Assembly: GCA_018969845.1 (NCBI GenBank)
Contig: JAGWXP010000005.1
Coordinates: 1 to 35,888, forward strand
Length of the DNA stretch: 35,888 nucleotides
Direction: 5' to 3'
DNA from: Lysobacteraceae bacterium
GTDB taxonomy: Bacteria > Pseudomonadota > Gammaproteobacteria > Xanthomonadales > Rhodanobacteraceae
In this document: positions 11,776-21,608 of the stretch, in pieces
Layout: each line of letters opens with the position of its first letter
Numbering within the stretch: position 1 is the first letter of the stretch
Notes under the pieces: generated by a model
The model's database searches: none
Told to the model about the DNA's origin: nothing
The model's input: the letters and a program-made list of their open reading frames with translations, nothing else
Translations under genes and position numbers: made by a program

Positions 11776-12867
11776 TCAAACATTAAAGCGGAAATGCAGC
11801 ACGTCCCCTTCCTTGACCAGATACTCCTTGCCTTCCAACCGCAGCCGCCCCGCATCCCTGGCCCCGCTCTCACCCTTGTACTTGATGAAATCATCATACG
11901 CCACGGTCTCGGCGCGAATGAAACCGCGCTCGAAATCGGTGTGGATCACGCCGGCAGCCTGCGGCGCGGTCGATCCGGCTTGCACCGTCCAGGCGCGCAC
12001 TTCCTTTTCGCCGGCGGTGAAATAGGTTTGCAGGCCGAGCAGTTTGTACGCCGCGCGAATCACGCGATTCAGACCGGGCTCGTCCAACCCCATGTCGGCG
12101 AGGAACGCCAGCTTGTCGGCGTCGTCCAGTTGCGACAACTCCTCTTCGATCGCCGCGCATACCGGCACCACTTCGGCGCCTTCCGCCCGCGCCCGCGCCC
12201 GCACCGCGTCCAGATGCGGATTGTTCTTGAACCCGTCTTCCTTGACGTTGGCGATATACATCAGCGGCTTGAGCGTGAGCAGAAAGAGATCCCGCATCAG
12301 CGCCTTCTCATCGTCGTCCAGACCCAGACTGCGCGCGGATTTGCCTTCGTTCAAACCAGCGGCGAGCTTCTGCAGCACGGGCCGCTTCGCCAACGCTTCC
12401 TTGTCGTTGGCCTTGGCCGCGCGCTCTACGCGCGCCAGAGCCTTGTCCACCGATTCCAGATCCGCCAGGGCGAGTTCGGTGTCGATGGTCTCGATGTCGG
12501 CGATCGGATCAATCTTGCCGGCCACATGCACGATGTCAGGATGCTCGAAACAACGCACCACATGCGCGATGGCATCAACCTCGCGGATGTGCGCGAGGAA
12601 CTTGTTGCCCAGCCCCTCGCCCTTCGAGGCGCCCGCGACGAGCCCGGCGATATCGACGAACTCGACTGCCGTCGGCACGATTTTCTGCGGCCGCACGATC
12701 TCGGCAAGCTGTTGCAGGCGCGGATCAGGCACCGGCACCACGCCGACGTTCGGGTCGATCGTGCAGAACGGAAAATTCGCCGCCGCGATACCCGCCTTGG
12801 TCAGCGCATTGAAGAGCGTGGACTTGCCGACGTTCGGCAGTCCGACGATGCCGCATTTGATGCCCAT
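11776..12867 (-). CDS. ychF: Redox-regulated ATPase YchF/OLA1-type GTPase family
   Basis: [42 protein letters not shown]... Confidence 0.96.
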   Translation of the reverse strand: MGIKCGIVGLPNVGKSTLFNALTKAGIAAANFPFCTIDPNVGVVPVPDPRLQQLAEIVRPQKIVPTAVEFVDIAGLVAGASKGEGLGNKFLAHIREVDAIAHVVRCFEHPDIVHVAGKIDPIADIETIDTELALADLESVDKALARVERAAKANDKEALAKRPVLQKLAAGLNEGKSARSLGLDDDEKALMRDLFLLTLKPLMYIANVKEDGFKNNPHLDAVRARARAEGAEVVPVCAAIEEELSQLDDADKLAFLADMGLDEPGLNRVIRAAYKLLGLQTYFTAGEKEVRAWTVQAGSTAPQAAGVIHTDFERGFIRAETVAYDDFIKYKGESGARDAGRLRLEGKEYLVKEGDVLHFRFNV

Positions 12868-12875
12868 GAGATTCC

Positions 12876-13457
12876 TTATTCCGGCGCTGTGTGCAGCCGT
12901 TTCATCGCTTCGTTGAAATCGCCCGCAACCGCAAGCGGCAACACATCCAGTGCCGCGCCGACCGCGCCGAGAATTGCGTCTTCATCCATCTTGCCCGGAC
13001 GCCCGAGTACCCACGGCGTGACGCGATCCTTGTCACCGGGATGGCCGATGCCGAGCCGCAGGCGATGGAATTTGCCGTGGCCCAGGTGGGCAAAGATGTC
13101 GCGCAATCCATTCTGGCCGCCATGGCCACCATCGAACTTCAACCGCGCCGCGCCCGGCGGAAGATCCAGATCGTCGTGCGCGACAAGCATTTCTTCCGGC
13201 TCGATTTTCCAGTAGCGCAGCGCCGCGGCCACGGCGATGCCGCTCTTGTTCATGAACGTGGAAGGCTTGAGCAGCAGCAGCGGGTTGCCGGCAAGGACGA
13301 TTTTCGCCGTCTCGCCGTGCAACTTCGTTTCCAGCCCGAGGCGCATGCCTTCACGCTGCGCGAGCGCGTCGACGAACCAGAACCCGGCGTTGTGCCGGGT
13401 TCGCAGGTGTTCGGCGCCGGGATTGCCCAGGCCGACGAGGAGACGCAACCCTGCCAT
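12876..13457 (-). CDS. pth: Peptidyl-tRNA hydrolase
   Basis: [25 protein letters not shown]...FMNKSG. Confidence 0.95.
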   Translation of the reverse strand: MAGLRLLVGLGNPGAEHLRTRHNAGFWFVDALAQREGMRLGLETKLHGETAKIVLAGNPLLLLKPSTFMNKSGIAVAAALRYWKIEPEEMLVAHDDLDLPPGAARLKFDGGHGGQNGLRDIFAHLGHGKFHRLRLGIGHPGDKDRVTPWVLGRPGKMDEDAILGAVGAALDVLPLAVAGDFNEAMKRLHTAPE

Positions 13458-13479
13458 TTCACACCACCCTCACCTCTTG

Positions 13480-13503
13480 CCCTCTCCCGCCAGCGGGAGA
13501 GGG
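13480..13503. repeat. Perfect inverted repeat between rplY and pth
   Basis: CCCTCTCCCGC-ca-GCGGGAGAGGG (11-bp stem). Confidence 0.7.
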
Positions 13504-13553
13504 GGAGTGATCGTTGCGCTACGCGCAACAGCGGTATTTCATTGAGGTTGCGC

Positions 13554-14279
13554 TTACTTCTTCTCGTCCTTTTTCGCCGCGGCCGGAGCCGCCGCGCCCG
13601 TCGCAGGTGCCGCGCCGGTGGCGCCAGCCGCAGGTGCCGCGCCGGTGGCACCGGCCGCAGCCGCTTCGCCTTCGACGACCGGAGCCGCTTCGACTTCCTG
13701 CTTGATTTCCTGCGCCGTGACCACCGCCGCATCGTGCTCCTTGCCCAGACGCAAGGCCGGAATTTCCACGCCGGACGGAAGTTTCACATCGGACAGATGC
13801 ACGATGTCGCCGAGTTTCAGTTCGGAAAGGTCGACCGTGATGTTCTCCGGCAGATCCTTCGGCAAGCAGGCGATTTCCACGTCATTCATTGCGTGCGAGA
13901 TCAGCACACCCGCCATCTTGCCGGCCGGCGATTTCTCCTGATTGAGGAAGTGCAACGGCACGCGGATGCGGATCGCGCGGTTCTCGTCGACGCGCTGGAA
14001 ATCCAGATGCAGCAGCTGGGCCTTGAACGGATGGCGCTGCAAGTCGCGCAGCAGCACTTTCTGCGTCTTGCCCTCGAGTTTCAGGTCGAGAATGGCCGAA
14101 TAGAACCATTCGTGCTGCGAAGCCAGCCACACCGTGTTGTGTTCGAGCTGGATGCTCGCCGGCGTCTCACTGCTGCCGTAAAGAATCGCCGGAACCTTGC
14201 CCGCGGTACGCAGGCGGCGGCTCGCACCTTTGCCTTCGTCCTTGCGGGTTTCCGCCGGAATTTCATGAATCGTTGCCAT
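13554..14279 (-). CDS. rplY: 50S ribosomal protein L25/general stress protein Ctc, long form
   Basis: L25 N-domain plus TL5-like C-domain and Ala/Gly-rich tail; position between prs and pth is canonical. Confidence 0.93.
   Translation of the reverse strand: MATIHEIPAETRKDEGKGASRRLRTAGKVPAILYGSSETPASIQLEHNTVWLASQHEWFYSAILDLKLEGKTQKVLLRDLQRHPFKAQLLHLDFQRVDENRAIRIRVPLHFLNQEKSPAGKMAGVLISHAMNDVEIACLPKDLPENITVDLSELKLGDIVHLSDVKLPSGVEIPALRLGKEHDAAVVTAQEIKQEVEAAPVVEGEAAAAGATGAAPAAGATGAAPATGAAAPAAAKKDEKK
13602..13655 (-). repeat. Two tandem 27-bp units in the 3' end of rplY
   Basis: cgcaggtgccgcgccggtggc(g/a)cc(a/g)gc twice, plus a partial third; encodes GATGAAPAA-like units. Confidence 0.8.
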
Positions 14280-14325
14280 GATGATCTACCTTTTGTTGCA
14301 GTTGACCGCCTCGCGGCGGGTAGAA

Positions 14326-14347
14326 ACTCTCCCGCGACCAGGAGAGT
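14326..14347 (-). terminator. Weak hairpin between prs and rplY
   Basis: ACTCTCC-cgcgacca-GGAGAGT; minus strand continues TTCT. Confidence 0.35.
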
Positions 14348-14371
14348 GGGATGCTAACTCGGCACAAGAAC

Positions 14372-15376
14372 CTAATCGACGTACAGCGAACTGACCGACT
14401 CGCCGAACGCGATGCGCCGGATCGTTTCGCCCAGCAGTTCCGCCACGCTGAGCTGGCGGATCTTCGCGCAGCCGCGCGCTGCTTCCGCCAGCGCGATGGT
14501 GTCGGTAACCACCAGCTCGTCGAGCTGCGATCCGGAAATGTTCTGGATCGCCGCGCCCGACAGCACCGGATGTGTGCAGTACGCCACAACCTTGCGCGCG
14601 CCGTTCTTCTTCAGCGCCACCGCCGCCGCACACAAGGTGCCGGCAGTGTCGACGATGTCGTCGATCAGCACGCAGACCCGATCCTTGACCTCGCCGATGA
14701 TGTTCATCACCGTGGCCTCGTTCGGCCGCGGTCGGCGCTTGTCGATGATCGCCAAGTCCGCGTCGTCGAGGCGCTTGGCCAGCGCACGCGCTCGCGCCAC
14801 GCCGCCGACATCGGGGCTGACCACGATCAGATCGCTACCGCCGTGACATCGCCAGATATCGGCCAGCAAAACGGGCGACGAGTATACATTGTCCACCGGG
14901 ATATCGAAAAATCCCTGAATCTGGTCGGCATGCAGATCCACCGTCAGCACCCGATCCGTGCCGACCGCGCCGATCATCTGTGCCGCGACCTTGGCCGTGA
15001 TCGGCACGCGCGCCGAGCGCGTGCGCCGATCCTGCCGGGCATAGCCGAAATACGGGATCACCGCGGTCACGCTGGCCGCCGAGGCGCGCTTGAGCGCATC
15101 GATGATCACCAGCAGTTCCATGAAATTGTCCGCGGTCGGCGCCGCGGTCGGCTGGATCACGAACACTTCCTGGCGGCGCACGTTTTCCTCGATCTCGACC
15201 TGCACCTCGCCATCGGAAAAACGGCTGACCAGGGCCTTGCCCAGCGGTGCATTCAGTTCGTGACAAACGCTGGCCGCGAGCGCGCGGTTGGCGTTGCCGC
15301 TGAAAACCAGCAAGCCGCGCTCTTCGCGCTCGCGCGCGTAGGTGCCGGCAAAACCCACCGAATTGGCCGTGTTCAC
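14372..15376 (-). CDS. prs: Ribose-phosphate pyrophosphokinase
   Basis: [55 protein letters not shown]...; GTG start at 15376 preceded by GGAGCAGG; the tracked start at 15679 would run through tRNA-Gln. Confidence 0.93.
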   Translation of the reverse strand: MNTANSVGFAGTYAREREERGLLVFSGNANRALAASVCHELNAPLGKALVSRFSDGEVQVEIEENVRRQEVFVIQPTAAPTADNFMELLVIIDALKRASAASVTAVIPYFGYARQDRRTRSARVPITAKVAAQMIGAVGTDRVLTVDLHADQIQGFFDIPVDNVYSSPVLLADIWRCHGGSDLIVVSPDVGGVARARALAKRLDDADLAIIDKRRPRPNEATVMNIIGEVKDRVCVLIDDIVDTAGTLCAAAVALKKNGARKVVAYCTHPVLSGAAIQNISGSQLDELVVTDTIALAEAARGCAKIRQLSVAELLGETIRRIAFGESVSSLYVD

Positions 15377-15396
15377 ACCCTGCTCCCGATTCTTGG

Positions 15397-15436
15397 CGAA
15401 AGATTGGGCGTCCTGTCGCAACTTTCGCAAAAACGG
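15397..15436. repeat. Direct repeat copy 1 flanking tRNA-Gln
   Basis: cgaaagattgggcgtcctgtcgcaactttcgcaaaaacgg. Confidence 0.8.
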
Positions 15437-15530
15437 GCGTGGCATAGCCGCGCCCCGTTTCCCGCTCGATACTTCGTCTCTCGCGTCGAGGCTTCCTGCG
15501 CCAACAACTCCTGGTCGCCATTTCCAAAAA

Positions 15531-15606
15531 TGGCTGGGCCGGCAGGACTCGAACCTGCGAATGCGGGAATCAAAATCCCGTGCCTTACCAACTTGGCGAC
15601 GGCCCA
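15531..15606 (-). tRNA. tRNA-Gln (anticodon TTG)
   Basis: Minus strand TGGGCCGTCGCCAAGTTGGTAAGGCACGGGATTTTGATTCCCGCATTCGCAGGTTCGAGTCCTGCCGGCCCAGCCA. Confidence 0.97.
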
Positions 15607-15618
15607 AACGTATTGCAT

Positions 15619-15659
15619 CGAAAGATTGGGCGTCCATGCCGCAACTTTCGCAGAAACGG
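15619..15659. repeat. Direct repeat copy 2 flanking tRNA-Gln
   Basis: cgaaagattgggcgtccatgccgcaactttcgcagaaacgg; 17-bp exact match plus near match to copy 1. Confidence 0.8.
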
Positions 15660-15726
15660 TCGCAGCAAAGCTGCGCCACGTTTCACGCAGCGCATGAGCC
15701 GCTGCGTTGACGCATCCTGCGTCAAG

Positions 15727-16605
15727 TCAGTCCTGGTGATGTTTTTCCAACGCCTCGTGCAACGGCGAACGGTTCACGCCGCGCGCCGTCCAGGCGCGGA
15801 ACTGCGGTGGACATTGGCTCACGATGGCATCCGCCTTGCCTGACGATTCCACCGCCACGAAACCGCAACCGCCACTGCCGGAAAGCCGCGCGTCACCGAA
15901 CTGACCGAGCCAATTCAGCGCCGCCGCGACTTGCGTGAAACGCGCTCGCACCACCGGAGCGAAAACGTTCGCCGTTTCCATGCCTGCGAGGAAACGCGGT
16001 ATTGTCGTCGGCGGCGTGTCTCGAGTCAATTCAGGCAGTTGGAACAATTCCCGCGTCGGTACCGCCACGCCGGGATCCACGATCGCAAACCAGCGCGGCG
16101 GCAGGTCGATCGGCGCAAGAACCTCGCCAACGCCTTCGGCCCAGGCGCTGCGCCCATGCACGAAAACCGGTACGTCCGCGCCCAAGGTCAGACCGATTTG
16201 CGCGAGCTGATCGAGCGCTAACCCGCATTCCCACAGTTCGTTGAGCGCCACCAGGACCGTGGCTGCGTCGGAACTGCCGCCGCCCAGTCCGCCGCCGACG
16301 GGAATGCGTTTTTCGACGATGATGTCGGCGCCGAATGCCCTGCCTGTCACCGTCTGCAATGCCAGCGCGGCACGCACCGCCAGATCGTCATCGGGCTCAA
16401 CGCCATCCAAACCGGCAAGGCGCGTGACGACGCCATCGTCGCGGGTGCGCAGTCGCAGCGTGTCGCCCCAGTCGAGCAACTGAAACGCGGTTTGCAACAA
16501 ATGATAACCGTCCGCGCGCCGGCCGACGATATGCAGGAACAGATTCAACTTGGCCGGGGCGGGCCAAGTCGTCCAGGCATCAGTCATCGATGTTCCAGCT
16601 CTCAA
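15727..16605 (-). CDS. ispE: 4-diphosphocytidyl-2-C-methyl-D-erythritol kinase
   Basis: WPAPAKLNLFLHIVGRRADGYHLLQTAFQLLDWGDTL...KRIPVGGGLGGGSSDAATVL (GHMP kinase motif). Confidence 0.95.
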   Translation of the reverse strand: MRAGTSMTDAWTTWPAPAKLNLFLHIVGRRADGYHLLQTAFQLLDWGDTLRLRTRDDGVVTRLAGLDGVEPDDDLAVRAALALQTVTGRAFGADIIVEKRIPVGGGLGGGSSDAATVLVALNELWECGLALDQLAQIGLTLGADVPVFVHGRSAWAEGVGEVLAPIDLPPRWFAIVDPGVAVPTRELFQLPELTRDTPPTTIPRFLAGMETANVFAPVVRARFTQVAAALNWLGQFGDARLSGSGGCGFVAVESSGKADAIVSQCPPQFRAWTARGVNRSPLHEALEKHHQD

Positions 16606-17179
16606 TCACCATGCGCACGCGTGCGTCGCCACGGCTGGCGAACACCTTGCGCGGCATGGCCGGATCGCGGTCGGTGTACCAGTCGTGGTATTCCACGCGC
16701 CAACCGTCCTGCTCGATCACGGCGGGCAGGTTCTGCGCATCGTATTGCACATCGGCCGGCGAACCCGGCGCGCGCAAGCCGCGCACCCAGGCACGTAAAT
16801 CGGCCAGCGGCACGTCCCAGCCCAGCCGATCGTGCAGCAGCCGCTGCGCGTCGGTGCCCGAGTCCGGCTGCGGATCGACGCCTTCGAGCACGGCGTGGCC
16901 GGCGTCGCCGCTCAACGTCCAGGTCTTGCCGGTGACCGGCGCGTGCACGGTGAAACGGAAGGCGGCGCCATTCTGTTCCCAAGCCAGGTCGCCGCTGCCG
17001 CCGTCGCCACCGTTGGATATGCCAATGTGCGCGGTCAGCGTCCAGTGCGCGAGCGGCGCGAGTTGCGCCTCGCGCGCCTGCTGCGCGGCGAGCGCCGCCG
17101 GCGTCTCGCGCACGCGCACCGGCGCGCAGGCGGCCGCACACACCGCCAAAACCAACACCAAGAAACGGAACAACGTCAC
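16580..17179 (-). CDS. lolB: Outer membrane lipoprotein LolB
   Basis: Lipoprotein-like signal VTLFRFLVLVLAVCAAACAPVRV; WTLTAHIGI...WRVEYHDW...PRKVFASRGDARVRMVIESW; upstream of ispE. GTG start at 17179 is uncertain. Confidence 0.85.
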   Translation of the reverse strand: MTLFRFLVLVLAVCAAACAPVRVRETPAALAAQQAREAQLAPLAHWTLTAHIGISNGGDGGSGDLAWEQNGAAFRFTVHAPVTGKTWTLSGDAGHAVLEGVDPQPDSGTDAQRLLHDRLGWDVPLADLRAWVRGLRAPGSPADVQYDAQNLPAVIEQDGWRVEYHDWYTDRDPAMPRKVFASRGDARVRMVIESWNIDD

Positions 17180-17259
17180 CCCGGCCGGGATAGCCGGGGT
17201 CCAGACTGCATGGATACCATCCCTGGCTTCTGGATTCGGGCATTCCCTGCCGGAATGAC
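17175..17259. mobile_element. 85-bp palindromic MITE/REP-like element overlapping the lolB 5' end
   Basis: 30-nt terminal inverted repeats GTCACCCCGGCCGGGATAGCCGGGGTCCAG (17175-17204) and CTGGATTCGGGCATTCCCTGCCGGAATGAC (17230-17259), 22/30 complementary by eye. Confidence 0.6.
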
Positions 17260-17286
17260 AAGTCCAAGGGAATCCAAGCCGGTAGT

Positions 17287-18987
17287 TCACGATTCGAGTC
17301 GCTTCATCGTTTCCAGCAGCACCTTGTTTTTCGCGTCTTTCTTTTGCCCTTGTGCCCAGATCTTGCGTGCCGCGTCCTTTTCGCCGGAAACCCACAACAC
17401 TTCGCCCAGGTGTGCGGCAATCTCGGGGTCGGGCTGCTTCGCGTAGGCCGTGCGCAGGCGTTCAACGGCTTGCTTGAGATGGCCTAGTCGGTACTGCACC
17501 CACCCCATGCTGTCGATGATTGCCGGCTCGTCCGGCCTGAGCGCGAGCGCCTTCTCGATCAGCGTGAGCGCTTCGGCCTGATCGCGGGTGCGGTCGGCGA
17601 GGGTGTAGCCCAGCGCATTGAGCGCGTCGGCATTGTCCGGTTGCAGCGCCAGCAAGCGGCGCAGATCGCGCACGGCGGCATCGATGTGATCCAGGTCATC
17701 GTTGAGCAGGGCGCGCGCGTAAAGCAGGCGCGGATCGTCCGGCAGCGCCTGCAAGCCGCGGTCGTAGACGGCGACGGCTTCCTCGCCGCGCCGGCGCCGG
17801 TCGAGAATTTCGGCTTCCATCAGATACGCGTCGCCCACCTGCTTGTCGTCGTCGCCGCTGCGCGCCTGCAACCGGTGCAGCAGACCCAGCGCCCGGGCCG
17901 TGTGGCCGGCCTGATCCAGCAGCAAGGCGCTGCGCAACTGCGCCTGCGGCCAACGTTCGTCGTCGGTCGGAACTTTTTCGTACCAGGTCAGGGCTGCGGA
18001 TTTGTGCAGCAATTCCGCCAGTTCGCCGAGCAGGGTCAGGCGCGCGCCGTTGCGCGGCGTCTTGGCGGCCAACAGTTCCCGGTACAGCGATGCGATCAGA
18101 ACCTTGTCGTCCGCGCGCGCGGCGTAGGCGGCACGCGCCGCATAGGTGTAGTCGTCCTGCTTGCCTATCGCGAGTACTCGCGCGGCCTCGGCGTTATCGC
18201 CCATTTGTCCGAGCACGGTCGCATAGGCCGCCCGCAGGTGCGTATCCGCGGCGTTGCGTTTGAGCGCTTCGACGAACAGGGCGCGCGCGCCGGACTTGTC
18301 GCCCTCCTTGAGCTTGAGTTCGGCGCCCCAGACGTAGGCCGGCGCATCGCCGAAGCGGGTGATGGCGTCCTTCGCCAACGTATCCGTCAGCGCCTTGGCG
18401 CCCAGGTGATCGGCCAGCTCGCTCACCGCGACCCAGGTAGCGGACTTCTTGCCGAGTGCTTCGGGCGTGGCGAGCTTGCGCAGCAACGCTCCGGCCTGCG
18501 ACTTGTTCTCGCTAGCAAGCAAAACGCGGCCGATCGCGCTCCAACCCTTGGCATCCGGCTGACGCGCCAGACTGCGCAAATCGGCGAGTGCGTCGTCTGG
18601 CTTGCCGTCATGCAAGGCGACGCGCGCGCGCCATTGCCACAGCGCCGGATCGTCAGCGCGCAACTGCTGCCAACGCGCGATGCCAGATCGGGCCAGATCC
18701 CAATCCTTGGCCGCGATTGCGACCTCCACCGCCTCGTTGGCCAGATCCGCATCATCGCTGCGCGCCGCCGCGCGGGCGAATTCGCGCGCGGCCGCGGCGA
18801 CGTCTCCGCTTTCCAGCGCAAACTGACCGGCAAGTTTCATCGCCAGCACATCGTCGTCCGGCACGACCGGCACCACAGTCAGATGCTGCAACGGCTGCGC
18901 CGCCGCGGCGGCATGCCGACTCGCCGGCATGCTCGCGCAACCGCCCAGCAAGGCCGCGCCAAAAAGGATGGCTGCCATGAAACGCAT
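17287..18987 (-). CDS. TPR-repeat lipoprotein
   Basis: MRFMAAILFGAALLGGCASMPAS lipobox plus multiple TPRs; divergent from hemA. Start 18987 (19014 possible); the tracked start 20967 is antisense read-through of hemA. Confidence 0.88.
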   Translation of the reverse strand: MRFMAAILFGAALLGGCASMPASRHAAAAAQPLQHLTVVPVVPDDDVLAMKLAGQFALESGDVAAAAREFARAAARSDDADLANEAVEVAIAAKDWDLARSGIARWQQLRADDPALWQWRARVALHDGKPDDALADLRSLARQPDAKGWSAIGRVLLASENKSQAGALLRKLATPEALGKKSATWVAVSELADHLGAKALTDTLAKDAITRFGDAPAYVWGAELKLKEGDKSGARALFVEALKRNAADTHLRAAYATVLGQMGDNAEAARVLAIGKQDDYTYAARAAYAARADDKVLIASLYRELLAAKTPRNGARLTLLGELAELLHKSAALTWYEKVPTDDERWPQAQLRSALLLDQAGHTARALGLLHRLQARSGDDDKQVGDAYLMEAEILDRRRRGEEAVAVYDRGLQALPDDPRLLYARALLNDDLDHIDAAVRDLRRLLALQPDNADALNALGYTLADRTRDQAEALTLIEKALALRPDEPAIIDSMGWVQYRLGHLKQAVERLRTAYAKQPDPEIAAHLGEVLWVSGEKDAARKIWAQGQKKDAKNKVLLETMKRLES

Positions 18988-19062
18988 GGGAAGGCGGTAC
19001 AATAATGATGTCATCGAGTGATCCTGCGGCATGCTGCCGTAGCTTAACTGATCCGCACCGTC

Positions 19063-20337
19063 ATGCCCCTGCTCGCCCTCGGCCTCAACCACCAGACCGC
19101 GCCCTTGCCGGTGCGCGAGAAGGTCGCATTCGCACCCGAAGCGATGCCGGCGGCATTGTCCGACCTGGCGCGTCAGGCCGGCGTGAACGAAGCGCTGATC
19201 CTGTCCACCTGCAACCGCACTGAATTGTATGTGGACGTGGAAGCCGGCGCCGAAGCCGCGCCGCGCGACTGGCTGCTCGGCCATCACGACTTGGACGCGG
19301 GACGGCTCGACGAGTTCCTGTATCGGCATGCCGGCAACGCCGCCGTGCGCCATCTGTTCCGTGTGGCCACCGGTCTGGATTCGATGGTGCTGGGCGAGCC
19401 GCAGATCCTGGGCCAGGTCAAGGACGCCTACCAGCTCGCGCGTGACACCGGCACGCTGCGCGCGCCGATGGAACGCCTGCTGCAGCAGACTTTCGCCGTG
19501 GCCAAGCGCGTGCGCACGGAAACCCGCATCGGCGCCAATCCCGTGTCGGTTGCGTTCACCGCCGTGCGCCTGGCCGAACGCCTGTTCGCGGACTTGAGCG
19601 AGGCCTGCGTACTGCTGATCGGCGCCGGCGAAACCATGGAACTGGCCGCGCGCCACCTCGCCGAATCGCGCGTACGCCGCCTGATCGTGGCCAACCGCAC
19701 GCTGGAAAACGCACAGGCGCTGGCCGGGCGTTTTTCCGGCTATGCCATCGCCCTGGCCGACCTGCCTCGGCATCTGGCCGAGGCCGACATCGTGATCAGT
19801 TCCACCGCCAGCCGCGAACCCGTGCTCACGCGCACGCTGATCGCCGATGCGATCGTCGCACGCCGACGCCGGCCCATGTTCCTGGTCGATCTGGCCGTGC
19901 CGCGCGACATCGAGGCCGACGCCGCCGCACTGGAAGATATATACCTGTATACCATCGACGACCTGCGTCAGGCAGTCGACGCCTCCTTGCGTTCGCGCCG
20001 GGAAGCCGCGCTCGAAGCCGACGCACTGATCGACCTGCAGGTCACGCACTACGCCGCCTGGCGCCGCGCGCTGGAGGCCGGCAACCCGCTGCCGCAACTG
20101 CGTCACGCCGCCGAGAGTCAGCGCAACGCAGTGCTGGCGCGCGCGCGCGCGCTGCTCGCGAACGGGCGCGCGCCGGAACAGGCGCTGGACTATCTCGCGC
20201 ATACACTGACGAACAAGTTGATGCACGCACCCAGCGCGAATCTGCGCGCCGCCGCGCAACGTGGCGACGCGGAGCTGCTGCGCGCCGCCCGGCGCCTGTT
20301 TGATGCGGGCAGCGACGACTCGGATGCCGACGCATGA
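19063..20337 (+). CDS. hemA: Glutamyl-tRNA reductase
   Basis: [23 protein letters not shown]...[10 protein letters not shown]...[14 protein letters not shown]. Confidence 0.97.
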   Translation: MPLLALGLNHQTAPLPVREKVAFAPEAMPAALSDLARQAGVNEALILSTCNRTELYVDVEAGAEAAPRDWLLGHHDLDAGRLDEFLYRHAGNAAVRHLFRVATGLDSMVLGEPQILGQVKDAYQLARDTGTLRAPMERLLQQTFAVAKRVRTETRIGANPVSVAFTAVRLAERLFADLSEACVLLIGAGETMELAARHLAESRVRRLIVANRTLENAQALAGRFSGYAIALADLPRHLAEADIVISSTASREPVLTRTLIADAIVARRRRPMFLVDLAVPRDIEADAAALEDIYLYTIDDLRQAVDASLRSRREAALEADALIDLQVTHYAAWRRALEAGNPLPQLRHAAESQRNAVLARARALLANGRAPEQALDYLAHTLTNKLMHAPSANLRAAAQRGDAELLRAARRLFDAGSDDSDADA

Positions 20338-21410
20338 CGCCGTCGATCCGGCGCCGGCTCGATCAGCTTGCCGAACGCCGTCAGGAAGTCGCGATGCTCC
20401 TCGCCCAACCCGAGGTGATCGGCGACAACGCGCGCTTCCGCGATCTGTCGCGCGAGTACGCGCAATTGCAGCCGCTCGCCGATGCGCTCGCGCGCTACGA
20501 TGCCACGGAAAAATCGCTCGAGTCCGCACGCGCGATGTTGAACGACCCGGACCTGCGCGAACTCGCGGAACCCGAAATCGCCGAACTCCTGGCGCGGCGC
20601 GAAACGCTGGAACGCGAGTTGAACGTCCTGCTGCTGCCCAGGGACGCGCGCGACGACGCCAACATCTTCCTCGAAGTGCGCGCCGGCACCGGCGGTGATG
20701 AGGCCGCGATCTTCGCCGGCGATCTGTTCCGCATGTACGCGCGCTACGCCGAGTCGCGCGGCTGGCACACGGAAATCCTCTCCGCCAATTCCGGCGAACA
20801 CGGCGGCTACAAGGAAATCGTCGCGCGCATGGAAGGCGCCGGCGTGTTCGCGCGGCTGAAATTCGAATCCGGCGTGCACCGCGTCCAGCGTGTACCCGCC
20901 ACCGAGGCACAGGGCCGCATCCATACTTCGGCCGCGACCGTGGCGATCCTGCCCGAGATGGATGCAATCGATGATGTCGAGCTGCGCGATGCGGACCTGA
21001 AGATCGACACCTTCCGCGCTTCCGGCGCCGGCGGCCAGCACGTCAACAAGACCGATTCGGCGATTCGCATCACGCATCTGCCCAGTGGCATCGTCGTCGA
21101 ATGCCAGGACGAGCGCAGCCAGCACAAGAACCGCGCGCGTGCGTTGTCCCTGCTCAAGGCGCGCCTGCTCGACGAACAGCGCGCCAAACAGACCGCCGCG
21201 CAGGCCGACAGCCGCCGCCTGCAGGTCGGCTCCGGCGACCGCAGCGAGAAGATCCGCACTTATAACTTTCCGCAGAACCGCGTCACCGACCACCGCATCG
21301 GCCTGACCGTGCACCGCCTGCCGGAAATCCTCGGCGGCGACCTGGACGCCCTGCTCGATCCGCTGGCGCGCGAATACCAGGCGGAACAGATGCAGGCGTT
21401 GTCGGCGTAA
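20334..21410 (+). CDS. prfA: Peptide chain release factor 1
   Basis: [20 protein letters not shown] and [31 protein letters not shown]; 4-bp ATGA overlap with hemA. Confidence 0.97.
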   Translation: MTPSIRRRLDQLAERRQEVAMLLAQPEVIGDNARFRDLSREYAQLQPLADALARYDATEKSLESARAMLNDPDLRELAEPEIAELLARRETLERELNVLLLPRDARDDANIFLEVRAGTGGDEAAIFAGDLFRMYARYAESRGWHTEILSANSGEHGGYKEIVARMEGAGVFARLKFESGVHRVQRVPATEAQGRIHTSAATVAILPEMDAIDDVELRDADLKIDTFRASGAGGQHVNKTDSAIRITHLPSGIVVECQDERSQHKNRARALSLLKARLLDEQRAKQTAAQADSRRLQVGSGDRSEKIRTYNFPQNRVTDHRIGLTVHRLPEILGGDLDALLDPLAREYQAEQMQALSA

Positions 21411-21553
21411 GAAACCTCCGAATAACCTGCTGCGCTCGGCATCTCGCGCGCCGGCAGTGCTCGAAATCCTCACATACGATAAAGTATGCTCCAGTTTCTG
21501 CGCGCTGGTGTCGCGTGATCTGCCTTCGCTCGCGACGGTTCTTCAGAGGTTTC
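21411..21553. mobile_element. 143-bp imperfect palindromic element immediately after the prfA stop
   Basis: Ends GAAACCTCCGAATAACC ... GGTTCTTCAGAGGTTTC (15/17 complementary); central CATAC-gataaa-GTATG hairpin; partial complementarity between. Confidence 0.55.
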
Positions 21554-21608
21554 CCAGCGCGCTGATGAGCATTTGTGGCAACATGCGCATCCCGCTGCGG
21601 AGCGCGCC

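Noticed and set aside
14372-15679. 435-aa start for prs
   Set aside because: Upstream extension translates through tRNA-Gln and the flanking repeats; a GTG with Shine-Dalgarno-like sequence at 15376 fits the protein family better.
17287-20967. 1226-aa minus-strand ORF
   Set aside because: Only the part from about 18987 is a TPR lipoprotein; upstream of that it runs antisense through hemA and prfA.
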